Assembly: GCF_001717505.1 (NCBI RefSeq)
Contig: NZ_CP017037.1
Coordinates: 1,135,001-1,199,000, forward strand
DNA length: 64,000 nt
Direction: 5' to 3'
Origin: Dialister pneumosintes
Lineage (GTDB): Bacteria; Bacillota; Negativicutes; Veillonellales; Dialisteraceae
The notes beneath the pieces were generated by a model. It had not been told where the DNA came from and made no database searches. It saw nothing but the letters and a program-made list of their open reading frames with translations. A program made the translations under genes and the position numbers. Shown here piece by piece: positions 36,248 to 46,071 of this stretch (position 1 is the first letter of the stretch; each line of letters opens with the position of its first letter).

Positions 36248-37336
36248 TTATTCAAACTGAGATAATTTATATATATCCAATAGAACAATGCTTGCTACAC
36301 TTTCTACCACAGGAACAACTCTAGGAACAATACAAGGATCATGACGACCTTCTATAGTAAGCATTGTATTTTCCTTTGTTTTAATATTCACAGTTGATTG
36401 CGGAATACCAATAGATGGTGTAGGTTTTATTGCTACTCTAAAAATAAGAGGCATACCATTCGTAATACCACCTAAAATTCCACCATTATGATTGGATGTC
36501 ATCTTTATTTTTCCATCGCCAATTTGCATAATGTCATTTTTGTTAGAACCATAACCTTGTGCCATAGCAAAACCATCACCAAATTCTACTCCTTTAACAG
36601 CAGGAATAGAAAATAAAGCATGTGACAATACACTTTCTACCGAATCAAAAAAAGGATTTCCTAAACCGACAGGTACTCCCTGTACCATACATTCTACAAT
36701 ACCACCGACAGAATCTTTATTTTGCATCTTTTTTTCTATTTCTTTTTTCATAGATTCTTCAACGACAGCATCTAAAACAGGAAAAGAAGATTTTGATAAA
36801 CAATCTAAAACATCTTGTTTTTCTCCCAAAGGATTATATTTTTTATCACATATAGCTCCTATCTGCTGTATATGCGAGGATATGCTTATTCCTTTTTTCT
36901 TTAATAATTGTCTGGCAATGGCTCCTGCAAACACAAGAGGTGCTGTTATACGTCCGGAAAAATGTCCGCCGCCACGATAATCATTAAATCCTTTATATTT
37001 TATAAAACCCGTATAATCGGCATGTCCAGGTCGCATACTATCTTTTATTTTTTCATAAGAGGAAAAATCTGCATCTTCATTTTTTATAATAACGGTTAAA
37101 GGCGTACCTGTAGTGTGATTATTAAAATATCCACTCAGCACTTCAAAAGAATCCATTTCTTTTCTATGACTGACATACGAATAAACACCGGGAATGCGAC
37201 GTTTTATTTCTTTCTTTATTTCTTCCCATTCTAAAGAAATACCGGCAGGAAGTCCATCTATAACACAACCGATAGCTTTCCCATGAGATTCACCCCATAT
37301 AGTGACTTTAAATGCATTCCCTAATGTATTACCCAT
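36248..37336 (-). CDS. aroC: Chorismate synthase
   Basis: About 362 residues, catalysing the FMN-dependent last step to chorismate. Signatures GESHGKAIGCVIDGLPAG, GHADYTGFIKY and GRHDPCIVPRVVPV are present. The ATG at 37336 has AGGAG five bases upstream; an in-frame ATG at 37351 overlaps the second parS site and has no ribosome site. Confidence 0.96.
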   Translation of the reverse strand: MGNTLGNAFKVTIWGESHGKAIGCVIDGLPAGISLEWEEIKKEIKRRIPGVYSYVSHRKEMDSFEVLSGYFNNHTTGTPLTVIIKNEDADFSSYEKIKDSMRPGHADYTGFIKYKGFNDYRGGGHFSGRITAPLVFAGAIARQLLKKKGISISSHIQQIGAICDKKYNPLGEKQDVLDCLSKSSFPVLDAVVEESMKKEIEKKMQNKDSVGGIVECMVQGVPVGLGNPFFDSVESVLSHALFSIPAVKGVEFGDGFAMAQGYGSNKNDIMQIGDGKIKMTSNHNGGILGGITNGMPLIFRVAIKPTPSIGIPQSTVNIKTKENTMLTIEGRHDPCIVPRVVPVVESVASIVLLDIYKLSQFE

Positions 37337-37350
37337 ATATTCTCCTACCA

Positions 37351-37366
37351 TGTTTCACGTGAAACA
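37351..37366. other. parS site 2
   Basis: A second exact TGTTTCACGTGAAACA, in the aroA-aroC junction, 3.4 kb from parS site 1 and about 8.5 kb from oriC. It lies inside an operon, two bases from the aroA stop codon. Confidence 0.95.
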
Positions 37367-37367
37367 T

Positions 37368-38639
37368 TCATACTTTTTTGATGTAACCGCCCAACTTTTG
37401 AAAATCTTTCCAAAATAAAGGATAAGATTTATTAACACATTCGGCTTGCTCTATAAGTAATTCTTTTTTACAGCGACAAGAAGCTACTGCCAATGCCATA
37501 GCTATGCGGTGATCATTCCATGAAGAAACGACACCTCCCGAAAAAGAAGAAACTCCTTCAATGATAACTTCCTCTGCATTTTCTTTTATCTTAGCACCTA
37601 TTTTGGATAATTCCACTGTCATCGCATGCACACGATCACACTCTTTTAAACGTACTCTGGATACTCCCTTAATAATAGATTTTCCCTTTGATAAAGCACA
37701 AACTACTGCTAAAACAGGAAATAAATCCGGACAATCCGATACATCAAAATTATACGCCGTTAAAAGAGTTTCTTTTATACATAATTCTTCTTGATTCCAA
37801 TAAAGTTTTCCATTCATTTGAGAAATAAATTTTTGAAAAACAGCATCGCCTTGTAAAGAATTTTTAGAAAGTCCTTGTATACTAATATCTCCATAAAGAG
37901 AAGCTGCCGCTATCCAAAAAGTAGATTGTGAATCATCTCCGGATATTCTAAATTTTCCATTTTTATATGTCTGATTTCCTTCTATTTTATATGTATATGT
38001 ATTTTCTTTACTGATAGATATACCAAATAAAGATAAACATTGTTTAGTAACAGCAAGATAAGAAGATGATTCTAAAGGAGGAATAATATTAATAATAGAA
38101 TTTCCATCCAAAAGAGGACATACCATAAAAAGACCAGTAAAAAATTGAGAACTGCTATTTCCAGGTAATGTATAAACAGAAGGAACTATACTTCCTTTAA
38201 CAAGCAAAGTCTTTTCTTCTTCAAGAAAGATTGCTTTTTTTAAACAATCTACATAAGGATATATAGGTCTTTGTGCAAGATGCCCCTGTCTATCATATTT
38301 CATTTCTTTATTAAGAAACAAACCGAGCGGAATACAAAAACGAAGTGTAGAACCTGATTCCATACAATCTACTTCTACTACTCCTTTTTTAGTAGATAAA
38401 CCACCTTGTATTTTATAGATATATTTTCCATTGTTCTTTTTTTCTATACAAGAAAAAGTAGCTCCCCATGCAGATAAAATATGCATGGTAGTTTCTATAT
38501 CGTTAGAAAGAGTAATATTTTCTATGTAACTGGTTCCTTCTGCTAAAGCAGCTCCGATACACAGACGATGTGCTTCACTTTTAGAAGAAGGGATTTCTAT
38601 CTTTCCTTGTAAAAAAGAGGGTGTAATTTTTATATTCAT
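37368..38639 (-). CDS. aroA: 5-enolpyruvylshikimate-3-phosphate synthase
   Basis: A 423-residue enzyme joining shikimate-3-phosphate and phosphoenolpyruvate. SSKSEAHR (18-25), SGSTLRF (93-99), GDDSQSTFWIAAA and the C-terminal NDHRIAMALAV match the family. It overlaps aroB by four bases. Confidence 0.95.
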   Translation of the reverse strand: MNIKITPSFLQGKIEIPSSKSEAHRLCIGAALAEGTSYIENITLSNDIETTMHILSAWGATFSCIEKKNNGKYIYKIQGGLSTKKGVVEVDCMESGSTLRFCIPLGLFLNKEMKYDRQGHLAQRPIYPYVDCLKKAIFLEEEKTLLVKGSIVPSVYTLPGNSSSQFFTGLFMVCPLLDGNSIINIIPPLESSSYLAVTKQCLSLFGISISKENTYTYKIEGNQTYKNGKFRISGDDSQSTFWIAAASLYGDISIQGLSKNSLQGDAVFQKFISQMNGKLYWNQEELCIKETLLTAYNFDVSDCPDLFPVLAVVCALSKGKSIIKGVSRVRLKECDRVHAMTVELSKIGAKIKENAEEVIIEGVSSFSGGVVSSWNDHRIAMALAVASCRCKKELLIEQAECVNKSYPLFWKDFQKLGGYIKKV

Positions 38640-39712
38640 AAGGAACTTCCTGTAGCAAGATATGTAGATATCTGTTCTAAAGGTACTCTTATAAGTTTAG
38701 GATTTCCTATAGATTCTAAAATAACTAAAGTAATAAAATCTCCTCGTATTTTTTTATCATGCATAATATAAGGCATTAACTTTTCAATAGAAATAGATGT
38801 TTTTATTGGAAGATGCAAAAGAGAAAGTATTTCTTTTATTTTTTTTGCAGTTCCTTTTTCTGTAAGTCCCATACGTTCTGTATTTTCAGTAATAACGCTC
38901 ATTCCGATAGACACCGCTTCTCCATGAGAAATTCCCTGATAATTTTTAAAACTTTCTAAAGCATGTGCTAAGGTATGTCCAAAATTTAAAAGCATACGAA
39001 GTCCTGACTCTTTTTCATCTTTTTCTACGATAGAAACTTTATATTGACAACTCTTTTCTATTATATTTTCTAAATTTTTTTCTATATCTTCTTTCATTTT
39101 TATAGATTCAAAAAGAGTAAATAAAGAAAGTTCCCCAATACAACCACATTTTACAGCTTCTGCCAATCCATCATAAAAATAATGTACAGACAAAGTTTTT
39201 ATAACATCTACATCTATAAACACTGCTTTCGGCTGATAAAAACTGCCTGCTAAATTTTTTCCACCATCTAAATCAATAGCTACTTTTCCACCCACAGAAC
39301 TGTCTACCTGTGCCAAAATAGTAGTAGGTACTTGTATAAAAGGAATCCCACGTAGATAAGTAGATGCAGCAAATCCACCTAAATCTCCGATAACACCACC
39401 GGAAAGTGTAAGTAATAAATCACTACGAGTTATACCAAAATCCGTTAACTGATTATATATATATCTCAACATGTCTAAATTTTTGCTGCATTCTCCATGA
39501 GGTATAACAATACGACGAGCTGAAATATATTCTTTTAATAACGAATTTTCTACTACTTCACCATATAAAGAATCTACAATATCATCAGTAACAATGGCAA
39601 CTTTATCAAATGAATATTTATTTTTTATTAAAGAACCTATACCAGAAAGAAAATTTCTACCTATAAAAATAGAATAAGAATCATCTTGCAAATGAACATC
39701 TATTTTTTTCAT
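38636..39712 (-). CDS. aroB: 3-dehydroquinate synthase (canonical)
   Basis: A 358-residue NAD- and metal-dependent enzyme making 3-dehydroquinate from DAHP. All key motifs are canonical: GGVIGDLGGF, STYLRGIPF, AQVDSSVGGK, GKNLAGSFYQPK, GLAEAVK, NFGHTLAHALE and SHGEAVSIGM. It is the first gene of the operon aroB-aroA-aroC-aroE-aroK. The DAHP synthase and aroD genes are elsewhere. Contrast the altered paralogue at 10794-11876. Confidence 0.96.
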   Translation of the reverse strand: MKKIDVHLQDDSYSIFIGRNFLSGIGSLIKNKYSFDKVAIVTDDIVDSLYGEVVENSLLKEYISARRIVIPHGECSKNLDMLRYIYNQLTDFGITRSDLLLTLSGGVIGDLGGFAASTYLRGIPFIQVPTTILAQVDSSVGGKVAIDLDGGKNLAGSFYQPKAVFIDVDVIKTLSVHYFYDGLAEAVKCGCIGELSLFTLFESIKMKEDIEKNLENIIEKSCQYKVSIVEKDEKESGLRMLLNFGHTLAHALESFKNYQGISHGEAVSIGMSVITENTERMGLTEKGTAKKIKEILSLLHLPIKTSISIEKLMPYIMHDKKIRGDFITLVILESIGNPKLIRVPLEQISTYLATGSSL

Positions 39713-39868
39713 AAAAATCTCCTTTCTTTAGATAAAACATCATTTTTCTATATTCTTATTGTATCATTATCTGTCTGCCGGCTAAATAATAAATAGCCAT
39801 TTTTACATCTTTATTTTTCTGCTATAATAAATCCATTCTTTAATACTTACCATAGAAATGAGGTCTTT

Positions 39869-40633
39869 ATGGATATATCTTTTTATTCCTATCTTATTGT
39901 TTGTCCTCTTACTTTTTTAGCCGGATTTATCGATGCAGTTGCCGGTGGCGGCGGACTTATTTCCATACCTGCTTTTATGATGACAGGTATGCCCATGCAT
40001 GCTGTTATAGGTACCAATAAACTATCTTCTTCCATGGGAACAACTTTAGCTACTTATAAATATGCTAAAAATGGATATATTACATGGAAAATCGCTTTAT
40101 ATTGTACGATTTGTGCTTTTTTAGGCTCTTTCACAGGTTCTCATTTAGCACTTTTATTAGATCAATCTCTATTTAAAATTATTATTCTTTTTATTCTTCC
40201 ATTAACTGCTTTTTATGTACTAAGAGGGAATTCTTTTTCTTCCGAAGCAGTGCCATATGAAGAAAAAAAGACCATTATTATTTCAATGATTTGTTCCTTA
40301 CTTATAGGTATTTATGATGGTTTTTACGGCCCGGGTACAGGTACCTTTCTTATTTTATTATTAACCGGATTAGCTCATATGAAACTGACTACTGCTAACG
40401 GTGTTTCTAAATTCATTAATTTAACTACCAATTACACTGCACTCGCTGTATTTTTAGCCAATGGGAATGTATATATGATGCTCGGACTCATAGCCGGTGC
40501 ATTCAATATATTAGGTAATTGGCTCGGAGCCAAAGCTTTTGAAAAGGGTGGTGTTCGTACTGTCAAACCGATTATTATCATTGTACTTACACTTTTCTTT
40601 ATTAAAACTATTTTTGAAATGATTTCAACATGA
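39869..40633 (+). CDS. TSUP family (TauE/SafE) anion permease
   Basis: A 254-residue protein with about eight hydrophobic segments, beginning FLAGFIDAVAGGGGLISIP, the typical TauE/SafE N-terminal signature; a second half-motif (GIYDGFYGPGTGTF) occurs near residue 150. Members export sulfite, sulfonates or related anions; the substrate is not known. GAGG precedes the start. It is divergent from the shikimate operon. Confidence 0.9.
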   Translation: MDISFYSYLIVCPLTFLAGFIDAVAGGGGLISIPAFMMTGMPMHAVIGTNKLSSSMGTTLATYKYAKNGYITWKIALYCTICAFLGSFTGSHLALLLDQSLFKIIILFILPLTAFYVLRGNSFSSEAVPYEEKKTIIISMICSLLIGIYDGFYGPGTGTFLILLLTGLAHMKLTTANGVSKFINLTTNYTALAVFLANGNVYMMLGLIAGAFNILGNWLGAKAFEKGGVRTVKPIIIIVLTLFFIKTIFEMIST

Positions 40634-40635
40634 AC

Positions 40636-40668
40636 TAAAAAGACCGGTAAATACCGGTCTTTTTTTTA
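40636..40668. terminator. Bidirectional terminator
   Basis: AAAAGACCGGT / ACCGGTCTTTT hairpin with A and T runs on either side, between the convergent TSUP and dciA genes. Confidence 0.85.
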
Positions 40669-41538
40669 CCACTTTTTTTCTCGAAGTTGTGTAAATTTTT
40701 CCTGAGCTTCCTGTTCTGTGATTTCTTCCATCGGTTTATGTATGAGAAGAGATAATAATTTTCTTTTATTATTTATAATATCGACTCGATTATAAATTTG
40801 TTCTTCACATTGCAATACTACAAATTCATGTGCCTCTGCATATTCACGATAAGAGCAAGGAATAACATGTGATACCATTTCGTATCCATAATGCGTATAT
40901 TTTTTTAATAAAGAAATAATTTGATTTCTTTTTTTTATAGAAGTTTTTCGTATACAAGCATCACAACATACTTTTTCAGGTTCTATTAAAGTTCCACAAC
41001 TTACACAAGCACGATATCCCTCTTTTAATTGTCCTTTTCTTTTTTTTAACGTATCTTCCATCATCTGAGAAAAAATAGGAACTAAGGAATCATGTGAAAC
41101 ATGCACAGCAACCCATTCTTCTATCCATTTTTTCTCTTCTTTTGATAATTCGGTACTGCATATTTTCTTTTCCAATAAACGACGTGCATTAATACTATCT
41201 ACTGTGCTTTTAGGCTTATTTTTAGTTTCTTTAGTTCCTATACGAAAACGTATATCTTTAAAACGTTTTCCAAAAGAATCTTGTTGTATCTTAGCTAAAA
41301 TTTGTTCTTTCATCATAGTTAATTGATGAATCCATACAGAATTAGTAGCTTGTACATATAAAGTAGAGTCTGTAGCACCGGAAATATAGGATTCTTTCGC
41401 AAGAACTTCTCCTACAAAATCTATCCATTTTTGCCTAAAAAGAAAATACTGAAAACCATCGCTTTCCATAAATCTTCTATGCTTTTCGGATAAAATATCT
41501 GATGCTTTTTGAAAAAATCCTTTACTTTGATAAGACAT
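40666..41538 (-). CDS. dciA: DciA-like DUF721 protein with zinc-ribbon and C-terminal extension
   Basis: A 290-residue protein. The first 100 residues fit DUF721 (WIDFVGEVLAKES, LYVQATNSVWIHQL), the DciA family that supports replicative helicase loading. A central Cys cluster (CVSC, then CCDAC) resembles a zinc ribbon. The C-terminal 90 residues are not recognised. It overlaps recF by 17 bases in the dnaA-dnaN-S4-recF-dciA cluster. It is longer than classical DciA, so the function is inferred from the N-terminal domain and context. Confidence 0.82.
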   Translation of the reverse strand: MSYQSKGFFQKASDILSEKHRRFMESDGFQYFLFRQKWIDFVGEVLAKESYISGATDSTLYVQATNSVWIHQLTMMKEQILAKIQQDSFGKRFKDIRFRIGTKETKNKPKSTVDSINARRLLEKKICSTELSKEEKKWIEEWVAVHVSHDSLVPIFSQMMEDTLKKRKGQLKEGYRACVSCGTLIEPEKVCCDACIRKTSIKKRNQIISLLKKYTHYGYEMVSHVIPCSYREYAEAHEFVVLQCEEQIYNRVDIINNKRKLLSLLIHKPMEEITEQEAQEKFTQLREKKW

Positions 41539-42622
41539 CAGAACCTCCTATACCTCTCTTTTCTATAGTATAAGTCACACCATAATCAACAGTAGGCAAA
41601 ACTGCCGTAGTCATAATTGTTTGCACATGATGTTCTTTTATATATCCCAAAAGAGCTTGTCTTCGTTGCTCATCCAATTCACCTGTCACATCATCTAATA
41701 ATAAGATAGGATAAGCTCCTGTTTCTTCTTTTATAAATTGTATTTCAGCTAATTTCATAGCTAAAATAGCCGTCCTTTGTTGTCCTTGTGACCCAAAAGA
41801 ATCTATATTTTTACCATTGAGAAAAAAAATTAAATCATCTCGATGAGGACCTATCGAAGTATGCCCCAATCGGAAATCTTCTTCTCTATTTTGTACCAAT
41901 TTATGAATATACCAATCTACATCCGTTTCTATTTTTTCTGATGCAAACTGCTTATAAACAATCTGTAATTCTTCTTTATCATTCGTTAAAATCGATTGCA
42001 TTTGTAAAACCGTTTTATTCATCTTACGAATAGCTTCCAATCGTTTCTTTACTAAATAAGAAGCTCCCAATGCAATTTGCATATCCCACATATCCACATC
42101 CGGCATTTTTCCTGTATATTTTGCATTTCTAAAAGCAGCATTACGCTGAGAAACAGCCCGATTATATCGACTGAGTTCTTCATAATAACGGGGATTAATT
42201 TGAGATAATTCCATATCTATAAAACGTCTTCTATCTTTAGGAACTCCTTTGATAAGTTTCATCTCATCCGGCGTAAATAAAACACTGCGAAATAAACCAA
42301 GCAATTCTTTACGAGATACTTGGTTATCATTTAAAAACAGTTTTTTACCTTTGTTTTTAGATAATTTTACTTTAATTTCATGCTCCATATCTCGCACAAT
42401 AAAATATAATAAAATTGTACATTCATCAAAAGGAAATCCTATTAATTCCATTTCTTGATGCGTACGAAAAGAACGTCCTATAGAAGCCATATAAATAGCT
42501 TCCAGAACGTTGGTCTTTCCGGCACCGTTTACTCCTGTTAAAATCGTTAAATTCTTATCAGGAAATATACTTTTATCTATGAAATTACGAAATTGAATCA
42601 ATCGACAAGACGTACATTGCAT
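41522..42622 (-). CDS. recF: DNA replication and repair protein RecF
   Basis: A 366-residue SMC-like ATPase acting in gap repair with RecO and RecR. Walker A GVNGAGKTN (28-36), signature DSFGSQGQQRT and Walker B ILLLDDVTGELD are present. It follows the S4 protein gene by two bases and sits in the conserved replication cluster. Confidence 0.96.
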   Translation of the reverse strand: MQCTSCRLIQFRNFIDKSIFPDKNLTILTGVNGAGKTNVLEAIYMASIGRSFRTHQEMELIGFPFDECTILLYFIVRDMEHEIKVKLSKNKGKKLFLNDNQVSRKELLGLFRSVLFTPDEMKLIKGVPKDRRRFIDMELSQINPRYYEELSRYNRAVSQRNAAFRNAKYTGKMPDVDMWDMQIALGASYLVKKRLEAIRKMNKTVLQMQSILTNDKEELQIVYKQFASEKIETDVDWYIHKLVQNREEDFRLGHTSIGPHRDDLIFFLNGKNIDSFGSQGQQRTAILAMKLAEIQFIKEETGAYPILLLDDVTGELDEQRRQALLGYIKEHHVQTIMTTAVLPTVDYGVTYTIEKRGIGGSDVLSK

Positions 42623-42624
42623 CC

Positions 42625-42837
42625 TTATTCTCCAACGATTTGATATTCTTCTCCATCAATCATTAACACATCATTTACTCGGATTTTCTTTCTTTTTTCA
42701 CATACTTTATTTCCATTTAAAAATACTTCATGCATTTCTAAAAAAGCACCGATTTGCCCACCGGAAGCAATAATATCGTATTTTTTTAATAATTGATCGA
42801 GCTGAATATATTCGCCTTTCATCGGCCATGTATGCAT
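42625..42837 (-). CDS. S4-domain RNA-binding protein (YaaA/RlbA family)
   Basis: A 70-residue protein almost entirely formed by an S4 RNA-binding fold (IQLDQLLKKYDIIASGGQIG, then VFLNGNKVCEKRKKIRVNDV). It occurs between dnaN and recF in many Firmicutes. It ends two bases before recF and starts one base after dnaN. Confidence 0.92.
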   Translation of the reverse strand: MHTWPMKGEYIQLDQLLKKYDIIASGGQIGAFLEMHEVFLNGNKVCEKRKKIRVNDVLMIDGEEYQIVGE

Positions 42838-42838
42838 A

Positions 42839-43951
42839 TTATTTACCTCTCATCGGAGTTACTACATATTTATAATTTTTATCTTCTTCCTGTTCTACCA
42901 ACATCGGTCCACGATTCATCAAATGTAAAGTAATCGTATCACCCGTAGAATGTTTTAATATATCTTCAATATAAGAACAATTAAAGATAATAGATAAAGG
43001 AAGTAAACCGGATAATTTAGCAGGAATTGAAACTTTAGAACCTCCGATATCAGAATCTTCTGCATAAATTTCTACCTGATTATCGTCAAAATTAAAATTA
43101 ACCGTATTATAACTTACATCTCTTGAAATCGGACTTACCATACGAATAGCATCCGATAATTCTTTTAAATTAAACACAGCTTCCACATCAAAACGGGAAG
43201 GAATAACTCTATGATAATCCGGATATTGGCCACTGATTAAATTGGTAATAAAATAAGTATTTCCAAAAGTAAAAGCAGCATGACTCTTTGCCCATGAAAC
43301 TTCCACTTCCGCATCTTCTTCAACAGGAAGTAATTTGCAAACATCAGATAAAATTCCGGAAGGAACAATCATACGACCTTCTGAGGTAGCCGGCATGGTA
43401 AGTGACATATCTTTAGTTGCTAAACGATGAGTATTGGTAGCAGCCATAGCAAATACACTACCTTTAATTTCAAAATAGATACCGTTAAATACCGGATTAT
43501 TCTTTTCTGCAGCTGCTGCATAAGAAACTAAACGAGTAGTTTCTATAAAATCAGAACAACGTAATTTACATACATTGACTCTATCCATTTCTTCTACTAA
43601 AGGAAAATCATCATAAGAACGAGTAGGAAAACGATAATGTGCACTACCTGCTTTAAAATGACATAGAGTATCTCTATGATCGTTTTCCATAATGACTTCA
43701 TTACCCGGTAATAAACGAATCATTCCCGGCATTTGCGGAGAGGCAATAACTACGTCTCCTTCTTCTTCTACAATAGCATCACAAGTTGTTTTTATACCGA
43801 TGGTATAATCATTAGCTTGTAAGGTTACTTTATTATCTTTAGCAATAATCAAAATACCGTTATTGGTATTTGATGTAATTTTATTTTGAGCTGCACGTTG
43901 AACCATATCCAGTGCATGACTTAGTATGTTTTTATCAAATCTAACTTTCAT
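42839..43951 (-). CDS. dnaN: DNA polymerase III beta subunit (sliding clamp)
   Basis: A 370-residue ring-forming clamp. The N-terminal MKVRFDKNILSHALDMVQRA, the central VSYAAAAEKNNPVFNGI and the C-terminal YKYVVTPMR are clear clamp signatures, and the three-domain length is normal. It lies downstream of dnaA with a 259-base gap. Confidence 0.97.
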   Translation of the reverse strand: MKVRFDKNILSHALDMVQRAAQNKITSNTNNGILIIAKDNKVTLQANDYTIGIKTTCDAIVEEEGDVVIASPQMPGMIRLLPGNEVIMENDHRDTLCHFKAGSAHYRFPTRSYDDFPLVEEMDRVNVCKLRCSDFIETTRLVSYAAAAEKNNPVFNGIYFEIKGSVFAMAATNTHRLATKDMSLTMPATSEGRMIVPSGILSDVCKLLPVEEDAEVEVSWAKSHAAFTFGNTYFITNLISGQYPDYHRVIPSRFDVEAVFNLKELSDAIRMVSPISRDVSYNTVNFNFDDNQVEIYAEDSDIGGSKVSIPAKLSGLLPLSIIFNCSYIEDILKHSTGDTITLHLMNRGPMLVEQEEDKNYKYVVTPMRGK

Positions 43952-44210
43952 GGTAGCTCCTCCGTAAATGATTTTTTCTAAAAAATAGTAGTAATAGTAG
44001 TAGGTGGCTGTGAATAAGTGAATAAATTAGTGAATAAACGATAAATACTATTTTTTTACTTGTTGAAAATCTTGTGAACAGATTTTTTGTATTTTCACCT
44101 AATTCACTGATTTTTATGAAATATATTTAATCACAGTTTATTAACAGCCTTTTTCATAGAGTTATACGCAGAAATTTTAAAAATCTGAAAAATTCAGTAT
44201 TTATCGTAGG
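43952..44210. other. dnaA-dnaN intergenic region with a DnaA box
   Basis: It contains TGTGAATAA (44009-44017), the reverse complement of the DnaA box TTATTCACA, plus near-matches such as AGTGAATAA nearby and a very AT-rich stretch. It may contribute to origin function, as the dnaA-dnaN gap does in Bacillus, or regulate dnaN. Confidence 0.55.
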
Positions 44211-45755
44211 TTATCTACTTTCTAATATCTTCTTAATTTTATCATAATCTTCTTTAATAGCAGGTTTTGTTTTTAAATCTTCATCGACACGCTCGCAAGC
44301 ATACATTACAGTGGTATGATCTTTACGTTTAAAAAAGTCACGAATATTAGGATAAGATTCATTCAGTTCCTGTCTACAGAAATACATTGCCATTTGTCTT
44401 GGTGTTACTATTTTCTTTGGACGACTTTTGGATAACACACTGGACTTAGATATACCGTAATATTGACAAACTACATCCGTAATAAAATCCATATTTAATT
44501 CTTTCTTTTTATCGAAAGGAATAATATCACGTAAGAGTTCTTTGGTATTTTCTAATGTGATTTCTTGTTTTGTTAATATAGCATTGCTTACTAACTTATT
44601 ATACGCTCCGTTAAGTTCACGAACATTGGTATGAATATGCCCTGCAATATAATTAACAACTTCTTCCGGAAGAAGTATATTGTCATTTTCCGCTTTTTTC
44701 AGTAAGATAACGGAACACATTTCATAATCCGGAGGTTCAATCGGTGCAATGAGTCCACTGGAGAAACGTGTTTTGATACGATCTTCCAATTTTTCGATGT
44801 CTTGAGGTGTACGATCACTGGTTAAAATAATATGTTTTTTATTATCAAACAGGACATTAAAAGTATTAAATACTTCTACTTGTGATGAATTTTTTCCTGA
44901 AAATAATTGTACATCGTCCATTAAGAAATAATCGACATGACGATAACGTCTTCTAAATTGCTCCATAGAAGAGGTTTCAATCGATCGAATTAAATGATTT
45001 AAAAAAGTTTCACTTGTTACAAAAAGAACATTGAGTGCAGGTGCTTGTTCATGAATATAATTACAAATAGCATGTAATAAGTGCGTTTTTCCAAGTCCGG
45101 ACGGTCCATAAATAAAAAGAGGATTCGTTCGGCGATCCGTTTTTCCAAGTACCGCTGCTTCGGCAACAGAACGAGCCGCTCTAAATGCTAATTCATTGCT
45201 CGGTCCATGTATAAAAGTGTCAAAAGTAAATTGTGGGTCAATTGTCACTTGTTCACTTAAAATTTCACTTTCCGTTGCTTTTGTTTGGTTATCAAATAAA
45301 TTATCCGAAGATAAAGTGGACTTATTTTTTATTTTGTCATGAATACTGGGTAAAGGTACATGATTGTATTCACCGGAGGTCACAGTTTTCATAAAGTCAG
45401 GTACTTTTTCCTGTGATACAAAGTCGGTCGTTTTTTCCGGAAAAGGTGCTGAGGTCGTATTTTCTTTTATAGGAGAGTCTGATTTCTCGATACATTCTTC
45501 TTTTTTATCATCAGAAATGACTTGAATCGTTGTAGGTTGTCCTATTAAGGAAGTAATAATAGATTCCAATTTCTTTTGATAAACTGCTTTAAACCATCCT
45601 AAAATCCAAGGTTGGTCAGAAGTAGTTAAAATAATAGTAAATATGCCTTGTTCCCAAGTTTTAGGAAAGATACCTTTTGTAATAGGTTCGTAGTATTGAG
45701 GGTCTTGCACTTTGATAACTTCTAATGCTTTCGACCATAACGAAAAAATATCCAT
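44211..45755 (-). CDS. dnaA: Chromosomal replication initiator DnaA
   Basis: A 514-residue initiator. Domain I covers residues 1-80, a long polar linker 80-170, the AAA+ domain starts with FTFDTFIHGPSNELAF and has Walker A GPSGLGKT (217-224) and Walker B FLMDDVQLF, and domain IV binds DNA. Domain IV deviates from the usual signature: SYPNIRDFFKRKDHTTV instead of a form like SLPxIGxxFGGRDHTTV. The long linker and these changes are lineage-specific by inference. The start at 45755 is the only suitable ATG. Confidence 0.96.
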   Translation of the reverse strand: MDIFSLWSKALEVIKVQDPQYYEPITKGIFPKTWEQGIFTIILTTSDQPWILGWFKAVYQKKLESIITSLIGQPTTIQVISDDKKEECIEKSDSPIKENTTSAPFPEKTTDFVSQEKVPDFMKTVTSGEYNHVPLPSIHDKIKNKSTLSSDNLFDNQTKATESEILSEQVTIDPQFTFDTFIHGPSNELAFRAARSVAEAAVLGKTDRRTNPLFIYGPSGLGKTHLLHAICNYIHEQAPALNVLFVTSETFLNHLIRSIETSSMEQFRRRYRHVDYFLMDDVQLFSGKNSSQVEVFNTFNVLFDNKKHIILTSDRTPQDIEKLEDRIKTRFSSGLIAPIEPPDYEMCSVILLKKAENDNILLPEEVVNYIAGHIHTNVRELNGAYNKLVSNAILTKQEITLENTKELLRDIIPFDKKKELNMDFITDVVCQYYGISKSSVLSKSRPKKIVTPRQMAMYFCRQELNESYPNIRDFFKRKDHTTVMYACERVDEDLKTKPAIKEDYDKIKKILESR

Positions 45756-46048
45756 GTAAATCCCTTTCTTGCTTGTGAATTAGTGAATAAAATTTTGTGT
45801 AAATATGTGAAATTTTGTGAAAAAGTGAAATGGTTAAAAATTTTTTTTCGATAAAATCTCAATCTTTTTCTTGTGGATAAGTTGAATAACCTTGTGAATA
45901 ACTTTATTTTAGCAGATTCAAAAATACTTGTCTTATGACATTTTAGTATAGAAGTGTTTTCAAATTTTAGAGATACTATATATAGTAGGTTTATAAAAAA
46001 TAATATAAAATTTTGTAAAAAAATTATCATACATGGCGATAATAAATA
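45756..46048. other. Probable chromosomal origin (oriC)
   Basis: Upstream of dnaA lie TGTGGATAA (45872-45880, exact DnaA box complement of TTATCCACA) and TGTGAATAA (45893-45901), further degenerate boxes (for example AGTGAATAA near 45782) and AT-rich DNA that could unwind. Genes to the left are mostly on the minus strand and genes to the right on the plus strand, as expected around an origin. The exact unwinding site could also be in the dnaA-dnaN gap. Confidence 0.8.
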
Positions 46049-46057
46049 TGCTATAAT
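46049..46057 (+). promoter_or_regulatory. Extended -10 promoter of the queuosine operon
   Basis: TGCTATAAT, an extended -10 element, lies 15 bases before the predicted riboswitch. No good -35 box was seen at the usual distance. Confidence 0.55.
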
Positions 46058-46071
46058 GAGTCCGTTGTAAA

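Noticed and set aside
33913-37366. The TTTCACGTGAAA palindromes as operators for the neighbouring genes
   Set aside because: Both are exact 16-bp parS sites near oriC, a simpler explanation.
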